Positions 16,630 to 24,341 of a DNA stretch of 43,556 nucleotides are shown piece by piece. A program made the position numbers and the translations under genes. The stretch lies in NCBI GenBank assembly GCA_030620005.1, contig JAUXAJ010000005.1, positions 1 through 43,556 on the forward strand, in the 5' to 3' direction. Numbering within the stretch: position 1 is the stretch's first letter; every line of letters starts with the position of its first letter. The notes beneath the pieces are model-generated. The model was not told the origin of the DNA. It searched no databases and worked only from the letters and a program-made list of their open reading frames with translations. This DNA comes from Promethearchaeota archaeon. GTDB lineage: Archaea; Asgardarchaeota; Lokiarchaeia; Sigynarchaeales; SOKP01.

Positions 16630-17811
16630 TTAAGACGCTAACTTAATGCCGAAGGAAATAATTGCTTCGATAATTTTCACAGTCTTATTTAGATCTATTG
16701 CATCGGGCCAGCGATCGTTAGGATGATGAAAAAGACTATTTGTTCCGGCTAAAGAAAAAAAGCGCCCATCACCGTCAAAAATATTTCTTGCTTCACTAAT
16801 CGGTCTTTTCCCTATAGGAATGCGAATATCTGGAGCCACGCCAACCCTTACCATTGCCTCGAGCGCAAGCTTCTCGATATCTTTATCTGACGCATGGGAA
16901 ACAACCAGTGGTGGTATTTTTTCACTGAATTGAGGTAATTTAGCGGCAGCAAAGTTCGCTCCAAGTTGAATCCAAGCTTTAGCATTCTTCACTATTGTTG
17001 GGTCTTTTTCAATGAAATGTTCTAATCCTAAATGCCCTAGTTCGTGACCAGTAGTGGCTAAAAATAAAACATCCCTGTTTAGAGATTTAGAACACATGAC
17101 TCTCATCATTTCTAAAAAACATGCTATACCACCACCTCTTTCTGAAGCACAATGCCACCATCCGCTACGAGGGGTCAATATCATTAAAGGCGAAAGATTT
17201 TGATCCTTGCCTTCCAAACGGACGACAACATTGAACGCTTTTACTCGGGTGCGTTTAACTCTAATAGCCAGTGTTGCCTCTGCGTTAGATTCCATTCCCT
17301 TCGATAACCAAGACCAAGTGTCGCTGGACATTTGTAGCACAGGAGGAGGAAAAGGTTCTTTAAAGCTTTCAGCGTTAAAGGGGACAAGCCCGGGGGATAA
17401 ATGCGTGCTTGCTACAACCAATCCGCGATGGCGATTATTCCGTCGCTCTTTCGTTAGGATCTTGTCATTTCCTAATTGAGCAACTCCAATTGTAGAATTA
17501 CTTGTAAATCTTCCTAGCTTTCCCGTAATTGCTTCATTTTCGTTGATAAAACTATCAAATATTGGAATGCCTTCGAACTTTCGATTTCCAATCTGTATCG
17601 AAGCTTCCTTAATGTCAATTCTTTCAAAAATAAAACCATCTAAAACGGATTTCAACCCCAAGGTTTTAAATTCATGTTCTAACCATCGAGCGCTAATCAG
17701 GTCAACTTCAGTTCCAGTACGATGGATGCCTTGCTTGTCATAATCCTCAATAATTCTATCAATTCGTTTCTTTCGTTCTTGGGTTTCACTATTCACGTGC
17801 TTTTCGCTCAT
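16630..17811 (-). CDS. M28 aminopeptidase-like protein with altered metal site
   Basis: A 393-residue protein with the M28 peptidase fold. LFLATTGHELGHLGLEHFIEK occupies the usual catalytic-glutamate segment, and AGTNSLFHHPNDRWPDAIDLN is the C-terminal histidine ligand region. At the first ligand block, where active M28 enzymes have HxD followed by a conserved aspartate, this protein reads TPRSGWWHCASERGGGIACFLE. The first histidine and both aspartates are therefore not recognisable. The enzyme may bind metal differently or be inactive. No signal peptide, so cytoplasmic. Apparently leaderless; shares a short AT-rich divergent promoter region (17812-17921) with the transporter. Confidence 0.75.
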   Translation of the reverse strand: MSEKHVNSETQERKKRIDRIIEDYDKQGIHRTGTEVDLISARWLEHEFKTLGLKSVLDGFIFERIDIKEASIQIGNRKFEGIPIFDSFINENEAITGKLGRFTSNSTIGVAQLGNDKILTKERRNNRHRGLVVASTHLSPGLVPFNAESFKEPFPPPVLQMSSDTWSWLSKGMESNAEATLAIRVKRTRVKAFNVVVRLEGKDQNLSPLMILTPRSGWWHCASERGGGIACFLEMMRVMCSKSLNRDVLFLATTGHELGHLGLEHFIEKDPTIVKNAKAWIQLGANFAAAKLPQFSEKIPPLVVSHASDKDIEKLALEAMVRVGVAPDIRIPIGKRPISEARNIFDGDGRFFSLAGTNSLFHHPNDRWPDAIDLNKTVKIIEAIISFGIKLAS

Positions 17812-17921
17812 TAATTTCTATAGTATTAATTGATTTTTTTATTTTTGAAGACTATAAATACTATATTATCAAATTATATAATTAAAATAAAGATTTTACA
17901 ATTATAGGTGGTTTTAGGAAA

Positions 17922-19127
17922 ATGGAAAAAACCGAAAAAAGTAGTCTCAATGAATTATCCGTCAAACCAATACTTAAGAGAAATTATATCGTATATTTTT
18001 ACGGATATTTTGCTGGTTCTGTAATTGGTACCATCGTCCACGTCTTTTTACCAATATATTTTTTCAACGTGTTAAATGTGGATAGAATGGAGCTTGCTTT
18101 CGTTCAAATCTTCTCTTACTCGGCGTTATTCGTGAAACTTCTCGTTTCCATGTATTTTGATAGGAACATCTCGAAAGCGTGGCTTTTCATGATACTGAGT
18201 TCTTTTGGGCTTTTTGGCAGTTTTGTCCTTCTACTAATGAGTGTGAATATTTTGGCCATTTTTGGTTTGTTTTTAGGGATATATTTTGTATTTAGCTCAA
18301 TATTAGATGTTGCAATTGATAAGTATATCGTGGCTCAATCGCCTACCATAAAAATTAAGCAAAAAAATGCTTTATACTTAAATTTGGGTGCTCTTTCCGG
18401 AGCTATACTCCCTAATCTGGTATCGCTTTTTCTATTAACTGATGTATTTTCAATTGACTCATGGAGTCAGTTTTTTTTTATTGGAATTTTATCGATTGCG
18501 CCCCTTTTGGGCATAATATTCATGTTTAAAGCAGAAGAATTGGAACCCAAAAAAGAAACTCTACCGAATGAAAAAACAAAATTTTCAAAACATATTTTAT
18601 TAATGTGCTTGTTTTTGTTTTTATGTTACGCTGACAGCTTATACCAATACCCTCTTGAACCATGGGCATTAAATAAGTTAGGAGCTGAAAATATAGGTTT
18701 ATTCTCTCTCTTCATGATAGTTTTTATCATAGTGAACGCCCTTGGGTTCGTAATAGCAGGCACGATCTCTCATAAGTTTGATAGAAAGAAGGTTTTAATC
18801 GCATCCACTCTCATTGATGGGGTGTTAATAACGGTAGCGCCATTTACCGATATTATAGTGTTTTTTATTCTGATTTCAATCGTATACATATTTTCAGGGT
18901 TTATAGTTATAAACATGATTTCATTAATGATTGAGTTCTCAAAATCTTCGGTTTTATATTACCAGGTAATGTCCTTATCCATAACCTTATCATCTGTAGT
19001 TTTTGTTCCATTTGGAACGTTTTTGTCTGCTATCATTCCAACCGAGATAATAATCGCAATTGCTGGAATATTAATTATTCTTTCAATAGTGCCTCTTTTC
19101 TTTATCGACGTGAAAGATAAAGGGTAA
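17922..19127 (+). CDS. Major facilitator superfamily transporter
   Basis: A 401-residue protein with 12 predicted helices in two bundles, separated by a charged loop near residues 205-225 (AEELEPKKETLPNEKTKFSK). The short loop AGTISHKFDRKKVL after helix 8 is the MFS intracellular-loop motif. The first-bundle equivalent is SMYFDRNISKAW. The substrate is unknown. GGTGG at about 17908 lies upstream of the ATG. Divergent from the M28-like gene, with TATA-like DNA between them. Confidence 0.8.
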   Translation: MEKTEKSSLNELSVKPILKRNYIVYFYGYFAGSVIGTIVHVFLPIYFFNVLNVDRMELAFVQIFSYSALFVKLLVSMYFDRNISKAWLFMILSSFGLFGSFVLLLMSVNILAIFGLFLGIYFVFSSILDVAIDKYIVAQSPTIKIKQKNALYLNLGALSGAILPNLVSLFLLTDVFSIDSWSQFFFIGILSIAPLLGIIFMFKAEELEPKKETLPNEKTKFSKHILLMCLFLFLCYADSLYQYPLEPWALNKLGAENIGLFSLFMIVFIIVNALGFVIAGTISHKFDRKKVLIASTLIDGVLITVAPFTDIIVFFILISIVYIFSGFIVINMISLMIEFSKSSVLYYQVMSLSITLSSVVFVPFGTFLSAIIPTEIIIAIAGILIILSIVPLFFIDVKDKG

Positions 19128-19224
19128 TAATACAGAATAGAGAAATAAATAGATTTGATCTATAGACTTTTAAGGACGTATTTTATTATGTAAACACTAA
19201 AAAAAAATTTTATTATTCAAAAAG

Positions 19225-19755
19225 ATGTCGCTACAAAACACAAGGGAATTTTTACTTAAAGAAAAATTAATTTCGTTTAGGGATAAAGTTGATGTAATGA
19301 ATACTGATAAGGAAGTTCTCGGTCATTTCGTTGGTAAATTGATTAAGATCGGAAATAAATATCGGTTATTGGATCTTAAAAACAAGATAATACTAGTTGT
19401 TAAAGAAAAGGTTGTTTCTCTTCGATCTACATATAGGTTTTATAAAACTGATAAGGAAGATCCAGACGATAGTGAATTAATTGGTAACTTAAAAAGAAAG
19501 CTTGTTTCGATAAAACCAAGCTACTGGTTTGAAGACCCTGATGATAAAAAGGTTTTTACAATGAAAGGAAATATTTTTGCTTTAAAATACAAGATTCTAA
19601 AGGACGGTAAAACCATTGCAAATATCAGTAAAAAGCTTTTCAAAATTAGAGGGACTTACGGTGTGAAAATTGAGCCAAACATTTCTGACGATATGGCAAT
19701 GCTAGTTTTAGGCTTAGTGGTAATGCTGCACCACGAAAAAGAAGAAAATAAATAA
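19225..19755 (+). CDS. LURP-one-related (tubby-like fold) protein
   Basis: A 176-residue soluble protein. It has the alternating strand pattern and recurring motif of the LURP-one/YxjI family: FLLKEKLISFRDKVDVMN, VLGHFVGKLIKIGNKYRLLD, VVKEKVVSLRSTYRFY, TIANISKKLFKIRGTYGVKIE. These proteins adopt the tubby C-terminal beta-barrel; tubby-like domains bind phosphoinositides in eukaryotes, but the archaeal role is unknown. A hydrophobic stretch (MAMLVLGLVVML) near residues 162-173 could touch the membrane. No ribosome binding site; probably leaderless. Confidence 0.75.
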   Translation: MSLQNTREFLLKEKLISFRDKVDVMNTDKEVLGHFVGKLIKIGNKYRLLDLKNKIILVVKEKVVSLRSTYRFYKTDKEDPDDSELIGNLKRKLVSIKPSYWFEDPDDKKVFTMKGNIFALKYKILKDGKTIANISKKLFKIRGTYGVKIEPNISDDMAMLVLGLVVMLHHEKEENK

Positions 19756-19970
19756 ATATAGCAAGGATTTCTAATTTTTCAAAACTATTTTTAATTTTTT
19801 TTTAAAAGAAATTAATTTTAGCCCCATGATCCTTTCTATCTATCTGAGAAAAGTTGATTGGTTTCTTGAATGCAAATAAAGTATAGTTCCGAACACGGCA
19901 AGAACAATATTTATTAAAATCCTTTAATAAACATTAGTATATAATTTCAAAAAAAAAATAGTAACCAAAA

Positions 19971-20657
19971 ATGCTTAACATTAATAAGAAAACTCTACCG
20001 TTTCTTTTAACTGCTTTTGGATGCTTGTTTTTCATTATATTCACATTTATCGCGATGCTCACGTATCCAGGAGGGACGCGTTTAGATCCAAACACTGTAG
20101 GTTATAATTTTGTCATGAATTATTTCAGTGATTTAGGAATTACAATAGCTCATTCGGGAGCGTCGAACATTGTCTCACACGCCCTTTTTTCTATTTCAAT
20201 ATTAGTTGCAGGAAGTTTATTGATTCCATTTTTTATTGCCATTCCGCAGTTCTTCTCAGATACAACAGCCAAGAAATGGATTATTCGCGTTACTTCAGGT
20301 TTTGGTGTTATAGTGGCCCTGGGTTATATTGGAGTAGGGTTTACTCCCGCGAATATTAATCCGATAGGACACTATTTTAGCGTGATAATTAGGTTCCTTG
20401 GGACATTACCACTAGTTGCAATACTTACTATTTTCATGTTCTTGAATAAGGAATTTCCAAGATATCTCTCCCATGTTCTCCTCATTCTTACGTTAGTATC
20501 CTTTTTTTACGTGCTATTAATGTTTTTTAATCCTGGAAGATCTACAACAATAGGTTTATTGATTAATGTGGTCGGTCAAAAAGTAATAATTTATACTGAA
20601 ATGATCACATTGACTATAGAAGGAATTGGTATAGCAAAATTCGTTGAGCAGAAATAA
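19971..20657 (+). CDS. DUF998-family membrane protein (second copy)
   Basis: A 228-residue protein with six hydrophobic helices. MNYFSDLGITIAHSGASNIVSHALF is the family motif seen as NWLSDLGNSGYSPNGAIFYN in the member at 9610-10200. The two are distant paralogues, not a recent duplication. Function unknown. The ATG follows A-rich DNA without a clear ribosome binding site. The 19756-19970 gap holds nothing obvious. Confidence 0.75.
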   Translation: MLNINKKTLPFLLTAFGCLFFIIFTFIAMLTYPGGTRLDPNTVGYNFVMNYFSDLGITIAHSGASNIVSHALFSISILVAGSLLIPFFIAIPQFFSDTTAKKWIIRVTSGFGVIVALGYIGVGFTPANINPIGHYFSVIIRFLGTLPLVAILTIFMFLNKEFPRYLSHVLLILTLVSFFYVLLMFFNPGRSTTIGLLINVVGQKVIIYTEMITLTIEGIGIAKFVEQK

Positions 20658-20716
20658 TTATCTTGTGTAATACTTAATTTTTTTTACTTTTTTTTGTTTC
20701 TCATAAAAATAAAAGC

Positions 20717-22159
20717 CTAAATTAAATAGGTATTTTCATACCACGCTTCAAAGTTGTCAAACCTCGACGATTCAAAGGTTAGAAGTAAGTTTCCCTTAGC
20801 GTCATTTTCAATCTTTTCATAGAGGGCACTGTAAATATCTTGATTATTTTTTGCAATATTTTCGTTCCATCCAGAATCTCTCGATAGGTCAAACATTTTT
20901 TGCTGAGATTTATCGTTTGAAGTTATTAACGCGTAGTGATCGTCCTTATATAAAGTCCATAATCCCATTCCGCAAGTGATAAAGTCACGATTTTCGATTA
21001 ATTGATCTTTTTCGTCGAGGAATATTGAAAGATTAATACCATCAAAGATTTTTGGTTTTTTTTTTCCAAGAAAGCCAAAAATAGTTGGTAGAATATCGTG
21101 GTCATAAACATGCGTTTTTTTAATGCGTTTTGGTCCGTTTAATCCGCTTGGTGGTTTAATCATGAATGGTACATCAACTAGTTCTGGATACATGAATAGT
21201 GGAATTTTTCCAATTGCACCATGCTCTCCTAAGCTGTGCCCGTGGTCGCTTATAAAAATGATAAGAGAATCATCATATAACTCCATCTCTTTTAAGTTAT
21301 TAATAAAATAGCCAAACCAATTATCGCATAGCGAAACCTCTGCTGCGTAACAAGCTCTCATGCATTTTAATTCGTCTTCGGATATATTTTCTAATGTTAC
21401 GCTGTATACCGGGTGAATTATTCTATTTCCAGTGTAATTTTTGTCAAGATATAACTCTAAATATTTTTCTGGGGGGTCCCAAGGTTCGTGAGGGTCAAAT
21501 TCGTCAATAAGGAAAAATAGATCCTTGTATCCTTTTAAATTTTTAACAGATGTTAGTGCTCTTTTAAAAGTTTGCGCAGGAAAATAGTCCTCTTCCGTCT
21601 TTCTATCTTGCACGTTAGCAAAATATTTTCTTAATAACAGTTTTTGAATTTGTATTTGCGCTTTATTTGTTTTTTTTTTAGAAAGAACATGTTCTCGAAT
21701 GTATTGGTTAATTTCACTTCGACGCCCTCGCATTCGTGCCGTATATTTATCAAGTTCGTGCCCTCTTATGAAGTGCCATTCGTCAAAACCAAGGTGGAAA
21801 TTCATGTTTGGTTTAAATTGATGGTAAGTGCTAGTAATAAAAGATGTAATGAACGCATTTTTGTTCATGTATTCCGCAATTTGAGTTTGAGATGGTGGAA
21901 TTGGACTCCAACCAGGTGATTCCACAAAATCATCAGTTCGAAGATTTGGCTTTTCATGATTAAAGGGAAAGGTTCGAATTCCCGTATGAATGGCACGCCT
22001 CACTGGAATTGTTGGAAGTGATTCTGGATACGCTTTTTCAAATATAATTGAATCTTTGGCGAAATTATCAAAGTTAGGCGTCTTTATCCAATTATTACCA
22101 TATGTCATACCAGTGTGATCTTTTCTTAATGAATCGAAGATAATTAAAAATATTTTCAT
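20717..22159 (-). CDS. Sulfatase-like hydrolase (alkaline phosphatase superfamily)
   Basis: A 480-residue, full-length sulfatase-fold enzyme. Metal ligands are visible in IIFDSLRKDH (D9) and in IFISDHGHSLGEHGAIGK. The catalytic block reads ESLPTIPVRRAIHTG. In classical sulfatases the nucleophile position is Cys or Ser (CxPxR), converted to formylglycine; here it is Thr50 (TIPVR). Alkaline-phosphatase relatives that use Thr directly hydrolyse phospho- or phosphonate esters, so a phosphodiesterase or phosphonate-type hydrolase is a real alternative. No signal peptide, so cytoplasmic. No maturase (anaerobic sulfatase-maturing enzyme) lies nearby. The start appears leaderless. Confidence 0.87.
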   Translation of the reverse strand: MKIFLIIFDSLRKDHTGMTYGNNWIKTPNFDNFAKDSIIFEKAYPESLPTIPVRRAIHTGIRTFPFNHEKPNLRTDDFVESPGWSPIPPSQTQIAEYMNKNAFITSFITSTYHQFKPNMNFHLGFDEWHFIRGHELDKYTARMRGRRSEINQYIREHVLSKKKTNKAQIQIQKLLLRKYFANVQDRKTEEDYFPAQTFKRALTSVKNLKGYKDLFFLIDEFDPHEPWDPPEKYLELYLDKNYTGNRIIHPVYSVTLENISEDELKCMRACYAAEVSLCDNWFGYFINNLKEMELYDDSLIIFISDHGHSLGEHGAIGKIPLFMYPELVDVPFMIKPPSGLNGPKRIKKTHVYDHDILPTIFGFLGKKKPKIFDGINLSIFLDEKDQLIENRDFITCGMGLWTLYKDDHYALITSNDKSQQKMFDLSRDSGWNENIAKNNQDIYSALYEKIENDAKGNLLLTFESSRFDNFEAWYENTYLI

Positions 22160-22388
22160 AAATGATAACTCGATTTAAATTCATTTATATGATTAGTAAT
22201 ATCTTATTTAATAATAAATCCTTCTTAAAAATATAAAGATTATAATCTGAGAATTCTTAAATTTGAAACAAGTCTTGGGAAAAAAGGGTGAAAAAATTTA
22301 AGGCTATAATCACTAATTTAACGGACTCTTACCTTTTTTATTTTTGTTTAAGTTAGATATCTTAACATTTTTTTAAAGCATAAAATAA

Positions 22389-22412
22389 ACTTTATATATT
22401 AAAAATTGTATT
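22389..22412 (+). promoter_or_regulatory. TATA box for the coiled-coil membrane protein
   Basis: TTTATATATT at about 22391-22400 lies close upstream of the ATG at 22413, with no Shine-Dalgarno. This fits a leaderless or near-leaderless transcript. Confidence 0.45.
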
Positions 22413-24167
22413 ATGTATAACATGGCTATATCTCAAAAAAAAATATTTTTAATAACATTTTTTGGAATGTTATTATTAATTGGATTGTATTTAAGCACGA
22501 AAAACGCAACAGCTGCAGTAGAAAACGAGGATCTAATGATAGATATATCTGTTAGCGATGGTCCTGAATCAGATCAAATAATTGTAAGTGGAACTATAAC
22601 AATAAAAAACGCGTTAACATTTGAATACATAGAAATAAGCGTCAGCGTGGCGGGGATTGAAATAATTTCTTATAGGATTTTTGAGGGTCAATATGCTCCT
22701 GTTGGCTCACAAACATTTGAAACAATTGAAGAGATTCCTGAAGAATTCGAGCCAGTATTAGATGCAGCGCCAGGTACTTATGATGTACATATTGAGTATA
22801 AATATACGCTAGAAGGAGAAGTTACACCAAAATCAATTGTTGAGGATGAATCGATTCATATTGGTAGTGATGATGTTCTTGAAAACTTAGGATCTGCAAC
22901 GGGCGCTGCTACAATTGCGATGAGCGCAGGTTCTGCCGCTGTTGCAGCTACTAGTATATCATCAATTGGTCCGATGTTTTTTGGAGATTTCTTTAAAGAC
23001 TTAAAAGCTATCATGAAGGCTTTTACAACGGGAAAACAATCTAAGAAATTGATGAAGAAGTTTCCTTTAAGTGCAAAGACTTACGGTGGTGTTCAGTTAG
23101 GATCGTTTTTGCAACATATTTTAGGAGGTGCTATTGAAACAGATGGGGGAGAAGAAATTGAAGAAAGCAAGGAAGATACAGAAAAGGAAGAAAAAGTACC
23201 TATAAAAGAAGAAGAAGAGAAAATTTCTAAAAAGCAGAAAAAGAAGGAAGAAAAAAGGAAGAAAAAAGAAGAAATGGAAAAAGAAATTCAAAGAAAAAAG
23301 CAAGAAAAAATCGCTGAAAAGGAGAAAAAGAAAGAGTCTAAAAAGAGGAAAAAAGAAAAAATTGAAGAAATTAAGGAAGATACAGAAAAGGAAGAAGAAG
23401 TACCAATAAAAGATGACGAAGAGAAAATCTCTAAAAAGGATAAAAAGAAGGAAGAAAAAAGGAAGAAAAAAGAAGAAATAGAAAAAGAAATTCTAAGGAA
23501 AAAGCAAGAAAAAATCGCTGAAAAGGAGAAAAAGAAAGAGTCTAAAAAGAGGAAAAAAGAAGATGTCAAAGAAGAGGAAGCTGAAGTAGTTGAAAAAATA
23601 CCACTTAGTAATCCCGAGATAGAAACTTATTTAAAGGAATTGATTAAAGAAGCATGGACACAAAAATATTGTCCCGTTTGTAATAGCAAATGGAATACTA
23701 AAAAAGAACAATGCAATAGGAAAAAGTGCGGCGCAGATTTCGAAACAGCCCAGAAACACTGGGTAGATACTCGATTTCCAGTAGTGATCGAATTAGCACA
23801 ATTAATTAATGCTAAAAATATTAAATTAAAGAAAGCTAGAAAAAAACTCAAATTAAAGAAAAAAAAGATTCCGAAAAAAGAAATTTCAATTTATGCAGGT
23901 ATTCTTTTTCAATCCCAATTAATGAAAATTAAGTGGAAAAGCATTGTTCCAACGGGCAAGCTGCTTCGATCAGGCCTAATTATAACGGTAACACTCTTCC
24001 TTTGGTTATTTCTTTCCGGTTATTCTTCTCTATCATTAGGCAATCTCTTTATTACTCTCGGAACTGGTATCCTCGTGCCTGTATTGATAATGTTGGGTTT
24101 ACGCTATAGGATTGGCAAGATTACTAAAGAAAGAGAACAAGAAAATGATTCAAAAGAAGAATCCTAA
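22413..24167 (+). CDS. Secreted/membrane protein with charged coiled-coil repeats, zinc ribbon and C-terminal transmembrane pair
   Basis: A 584-residue protein with a signal-type helix (residues about 10-28). A beta-rich domain (about 40-155) includes GPESDQIIVSGTITI. A small-residue-rich hydrophobic segment (about 165-195, GAATIAMSAGSAAVAATSI) probably crosses the membrane. Residues about 250-390 are almost entirely Lys and Glu and form a long coiled coil made of two 68-residue repeats. A zinc ribbon follows (C420, C423, C434, C439: CPVCNSKW ... CNRKKCG), then two C-terminal helices (about 520-565). I do not recognise a family. Topology suggests an outer domain linked to a cytoplasmic scaffold, by inference. 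A second ATG at 22422 is an alternative start. Confidence 0.7.
   Translation: MYNMAISQKKIFLITFFGMLLLIGLYLSTKNATAAVENEDLMIDISVSDGPESDQIIVSGTITIKNALTFEYIEISVSVAGIEIISYRIFEGQYAPVGSQTFETIEEIPEEFEPVLDAAPGTYDVHIEYKYTLEGEVTPKSIVEDESIHIGSDDVLENLGSATGAATIAMSAGSAAVAATSISSIGPMFFGDFFKDLKAIMKAFTTGKQSKKLMKKFPLSAKTYGGVQLGSFLQHILGGAIETDGGEEIEESKEDTEKEEKVPIKEEEEKISKKQKKKEEKRKKKEEMEKEIQRKKQEKIAEKEKKKESKKRKKEKIEEIKEDTEKEEEVPIKDDEEKISKKDKKKEEKRKKKEEIEKEILRKKQEKIAEKEKKKESKKRKKEDVKEEEAEVVEKIPLSNPEIETYLKELIKEAWTQKYCPVCNSKWNTKKEQCNRKKCGADFETAQKHWVDTRFPVVIELAQLINAKNIKLKKARKKLKLKKKKIPKKEISIYAGILFQSQLMKIKWKSIVPTGKLLRSGLIITVTLFLWLFLSGYSSLSLGNLFITLGTGILVPVLIMLGLRYRIGKITKEREQENDSKEES
23163..23570 (+). repeat. Two tandem 204-bp repeats encoding Lys/Glu coiled coil
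   Basis: The word AAGGAAGATACAGAAAAGG occurs at 23169 and again at 23373, a period of 204 bases (68 codons). Nearly identical sequence continues through both units: GAAAAAATCGCTGAAAAGGA near the 3' end of each, then AAAGAGTCTAAAAAGAGGAA. The reading frame is kept. High nucleotide identity suggests a recent duplication that lengthened the coiled coil. Confidence 0.85.
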
Positions 24168-24341
24168 ATTTCCTTTTTTTTTAATTTAATATATATTTTT
24201 TTAACTATTTTTTTTTTTATAAGTGATGTGAACTAGCTTATTACTACTATCAATTTACCAAAAAGAACTTATCTACTTTATTCTTCATTAATCTTTAAGA
24301 ATCTTAATAAGAGAAAAAAGGTTTTTATTTGATTATCATGT

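Noticed and set aside
21965..21990. tRNA T-arm-like GGTTCGAATTCCC
   Set aside because: It lies inside the sulfatase-like coding region, and no acceptor, D or anticodon arms can be drawn around it.
23121..23569. Phe/Ser-rich minus-strand ORFs opposite the coiled coil
   Set aside because: They are the complement of the Lys/Glu repeat codons (TTT, TTC and so on) and not independent genes.
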